Positions 33,593-35,724 of a DNA stretch of 35,724 nucleotides are shown here, one piece after another (within the stretch, counting starts at the first letter, position 1; each line of letters begins with the position of its first letter). This DNA is from Anaerolineae bacterium (GTDB taxonomy: Bacteria; Chloroflexota; Anaerolineae; Aggregatilineales; Phototrophicaceae). The stretch lies in contig JAJDUC010000129.1 in NCBI GenBank assembly GCA_022826865.1, positions 1 to 35,724 on the forward strand. The letters are read 5' to 3'. The notes beneath the pieces are model-generated. The model made no database searches and was not told the origin of the DNA. It saw only the letters and a program-made list of their open reading frames with translations. Made by a program: the position numbers and the translations under genes.

Positions 33593-35248
33593 TCAGCGCT
33601 CGATAGTCAAGCGGCCGATGGGCGCGCGGGCGTTGGAAAATGGCGCGCCATCCGGATCCCGCGCCGGCACGCGCTGCATGTTGTCGGCGCTATACAGACC
33701 GGTGAAGACCGTGTACGCGCCCGGGGCCAGGTCCTCGGGCAATGTCATCTGCCAAACTTCTCTGTCGACCAGACCATCGTACCACAGGCGGGTCGGCAAG
33801 CGCGCGCCCAGGGGCTGCTGGTCATATCCCCACCAAGCGCCATCTTCCTCGGCCACGAAGTGCAAGAATTGCGCCAGATCTTCCTCTCCGGCGGCATCGC
33901 TGCGCCAGACAAAACTCAAGTTCAGGGGGGCGCCGGCGCGGGCGGACGGCGGCAATTCCACGGCGTCCAGCCTGAATCCATTGTCAAATGCCGCCAGGCT
34001 TCCAGGCGCCGGCTCGCTCGCCGCCCCTGGAAGCGCCAGTTCGGCCAGGACAAGTTGCGTGGCGCTCAAACTTGCGTGGTCGCTCTCGACGATGGCCTGG
34101 CGGACAAATTCGCCCTCCTGCCGGCGCCATATCGTGAGCACAACCCAGAACGCGCGGTTGACCGGCGTTTCCGCCGGGATGATGACCTTCATATTCTGCT
34201 CGTACATCGGCACGAAACTCGGCAGACCGCGCTGACAACACCATTCGGCATCGCGGCCGGCCACCGAATCTCCGCTGACTTGATCAACCAGGTGAATCGA
34301 ATAGCCAAGCCCTAGATGATGACGCCAGGGCGCAGCCGCATAAAGTGATATTTCCAGGCCGTCTTCTTCGTGTTCGATTCGGTGACCGTGCAAGAACACA
34401 GCCGACTCAAACTGAACGGATGCCGGCTGAGACGGCGGCGCTATCTCGTTGGGGATGAAGGGGGATATATGCGCAAGCAGGCCGATCCAAAGCGCGGGGA
34501 TCGCATAGGGCGCAAGCTGTGTGCGACGCCGCGCATTTGGAACCGCCTCCGAATAAAGCCCAAGCGCAGCGACCAGCGTCAACCAAGCGCCGGCGAACTC
34601 CAGAATTTCATCAAGTATCGCCTTGAAGCGGAGGCAGCCGCCGATGCGCAAAAAACCCACATGCCCGCAGGCATTGGGCAGGCTGTCAAGAACAAAGCCG
34701 CCCGCCGCAATGAGCGCGAGACCCGATACAAGGCAAATGTGCCAGGCGCGGCGACGCCGGCGGGCGCGCCAAGCCAGGAATAGCGTGGCCGTCGCAAGCG
34801 CGGCGCCCAGGAAGACATAGATCACTTGCCAATTGACCAGGAATGCCCGCAGGTTTATGTAATCATCCAGCGCAAGGAAGAAGAAAAGCAATCCCATGCC
34901 GGTGAGGTGGAGAAGCGGCCCGGCGGAGCGCGGTCGCAGCAGAAACCCGGTCATGAGAGCGACGCCTGCGATCAAGGCCAATTGCGCTGACGCCAGCGTG
35001 CTAGGGATGTTCCGTTCCTGGTCGAGATACCAGTGCCAACGTTCAAAGAAGGAGTTGGGCTGCAATTCCAGGGACAGCGCGATGACCAGGACTTGCGCCG
35101 CCAGCATGGCGCCTGCCAACCAGCGGAGCGACGGCAACAGGCGCGGAAAGAGCCACCAATAACACGCCAGCCCGAGCGATAGATAGACGGCAAGGACAAA
35201 AAGGCGATTCAGCGTGGCAACTGACAGGAAGAGTTCAAAACTCGGCAT
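33593..35248 (-). CDS. 8-TM plus beta-sandwich membrane protein, paralogue 2
   Basis: A 551-residue protein alignable with paralogue 1 over its whole length. TM segments lie near 14-36, 41-60, 83-102, 108-128, 135-158, 167-187, 210-230 and 240-257. The Cys pair has the same spacing (CGHVGFLRIGGC), followed by ILDEILEFAGAWLTL, so the acidic ExxE/DExxE helix is kept; segment 4 ends ALDDYINLRAF. Two beta domains follow (about 290-420 and 425-551), the second with DLAQFLHFVAEEDGAWWGYDQQPLGARLPTRLWYDG split across strands. No catalytic signature was recognised. The ATG has AGAGGA about 9 bases upstream. Overall similarity to paralogue 1 is strongest in the last 120 residues. Function unknown; an envelope sensor or sugar-binding membrane enzyme are both possible. 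Confidence 0.8.
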   Translation of the reverse strand: MPSFELFLSVATLNRLFVLAVYLSLGLACYWWLFPRLLPSLRWLAGAMLAAQVLVIALSLELQPNSFFERWHWYLDQERNIPSTLASAQLALIAGVALMTGFLLRPRSAGPLLHLTGMGLLFFFLALDDYINLRAFLVNWQVIYVFLGAALATATLFLAWRARRRRRAWHICLVSGLALIAAGGFVLDSLPNACGHVGFLRIGGCLRFKAILDEILEFAGAWLTLVAALGLYSEAVPNARRRTQLAPYAIPALWIGLLAHISPFIPNEIAPPSQPASVQFESAVFLHGHRIEHEEDGLEISLYAAAPWRHHLGLGYSIHLVDQVSGDSVAGRDAEWCCQRGLPSFVPMYEQNMKVIIPAETPVNRAFWVVLTIWRRQEGEFVRQAIVESDHASLSATQLVLAELALPGAASEPAPGSLAAFDNGFRLDAVELPPSARAGAPLNLSFVWRSDAAGEEDLAQFLHFVAEEDGAWWGYDQQPLGARLPTRLWYDGLVDREVWQMTLPEDLAPGAYTVFTGLYSADNMQRVPARDPDGAPFSNARAPIGRLTIER

Positions 35249-35266
35249 CGAAACTATCCTCTGTGT

Positions 35267-35286
35267 ACCGGCGCTCGCTCGCCGGT
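35267..35286. terminator. Hairpin between paralogues 2 and 3
   Basis: ACCGGCG-CTCGCT-CGCCGGT has a perfect 7-bp stem in the 73-bp gap between the third and second paralogue genes. No U-run follows on the minus strand, so it may only reduce read-through. Confidence 0.3.
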
Positions 35287-35321
35287 GACAGCCTGCTCAT
35301 CTGTTTTCAGGCGGCTGCTCG

Positions 35322-35724
35322 TCACTCAATGACCAAAGCGCCAAGCGCTACACTGGCGTCGCGGAAAAGCTTGCCGTCCCGGCCGCGCGCTGGGATGCGT
35401 TCCAGGCTCGAGCTGCGATAGAGCCCGGTGAATACGGCGTAGCGCCCCGGTGCCAAGTCCGCTGGCAGCGGCACAGTCCAGACTTCGCTTTCGGCGAGGC
35501 CGGCGTACCACAGGCGGGTTGGCAAGCGCGGACCCAGAGGCTCTTGGTCGAAGCCCCAAAATGCGCCGTCTTCTTCGTGTACGAAATGTACGAACTGGGC
35601 AAGGTCCTCACTGCTGTCGGCGCCGCTGCGCCAGGCAAATCGGATTCCCAGGCTATCGCCGGGCTGGGCGCGCCGCGGCAAGTCCGCCGCCTCAAGGACG
35701 AAGCCATTATCGAAGACAGCCAAG
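35322..35724 (-). CDS. 8-TM plus beta-sandwich membrane protein, paralogue 3 (C-terminal fragment, cut by window edge)
   Basis: About 134 codons of the C-terminal beta domain; the gene continues past the right edge. It matches paralogue 2 almost strand by strand: AVFDNGFVLEAADLP, FAWRSGADSSEDLAQFVHF, QEPLGPRLPTRLWYAG and AVFTGLYRSSSLERIPAR. The TTG at the window edge that could be read as a start is an internal Leu codon. The N-terminal TM half is presumed but not seen. Confidence 0.75.
   Translation of the reverse strand, partial: LAVFDNGFVLEAADLPRRAQPGDSLGIRFAWRSGADSSEDLAQFVHFVHEEDGAFWGFDQEPLGPRLPTRLWYAGLAESEVWTVPLPADLAPGRYAVFTGLYRSSSLERIPARGRDGKLFRDASVALGALVIE

Overview
The window is about 35.7 kb of GC-rich bacterial chromosome. 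It mixes pentose and galactoside catabolism, two sulfatases, secreted or membrane surface proteins and several scars of recombination. The gene content fits a Chloroflexota-type heterotroph living on plant or algal polysaccharide: an ABC ATPase with an AbrB tail, an ASPIC/UnbV FG-GAP protein, a BtrH_N/DUF4872 protein, actinobacterial-type xylose isomerase, glycosyltransferase-39-like beta domains and many short GGGCG...CGCCC palindromes. This placement is inference, because no rRNA or other taxonomic marker is present. No tRNA, rRNA or CRISPR array was seen.

Layout. (1) Positions 1-604: the 5' end of an IS3-type transposase gene at the left edge, apparently inserted into a DnaQ-like exonuclease gene that has lost its Exo III motif. 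(2) 668-5404, minus strand: an IlvD/Edd sugar-acid dehydratase (best guess L-arabinonate dehydratase), a BtrH_N/DUF4872 protein and a Cys-type sulfatase. A divergent MFS transporter starts at 5567. (3) 6955-8049: a lone PfkB sugar kinase. (4) 8131-12951, minus strand: a tight five-gene unit of an ABC ATPase with a C-terminal AbrB domain, a second ABC ATPase, an exported FG-GAP/UnbV protein, an exported PPC-like protein and a YbaK-type deacylase. No permease is encoded in it. (5) 13119-14519, minus strand: rpiA and a cupin, separated by palindromic repeats. (6) 14668-24049, plus strand: a TIM-barrel isomerase, a beta-class DNA methyltransferase fused to an HNH domain, a GH4 glycosidase, araD, araA and a large APC permease with two Usp domains. 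A remnant of an oligopeptide ABC ATPase gene lies in front of araD. (7) 24079-25019, minus strand: a truncated SnoaL-like cyclase joined end to end with a truncated family-2 glycosyltransferase, followed by about 500 bp of AT-richer DNA with no convincing gene. (8) 25519-28331, plus strand: xylA and xylB. (9) 28352 to the right edge, minus strand: three tandem paralogues of an undescribed 8-TM plus beta-sandwich protein (the third cut by the window edge), a quinone-oxidoreductase-like dehydrogenase, a second sulfatase and a TIM-barrel isomerase.

How the genes work together. GH4 and the sulfatases would release sugars or remove sulfate from glycans. AraA and AraD, with a ribulokinase that is not in the window, and XylA/XylB bring L-arabinose and D-xylose to D-xylulose 5-phosphate; RpiA interconverts the pentose phosphates. 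The dehydratase suggests a second, non-phosphorylating route for sugar acids. The MFS protein, PfkB kinase and two TIM-barrel isomerases probably serve related sugars.

The least explained parts are the tandem membrane/beta-sandwich paralogues, the permease-less ABC-AbrB/UnbV operon, and the methyltransferase-HNH fusion whose recognition domain has a base composition unlike its flanks.
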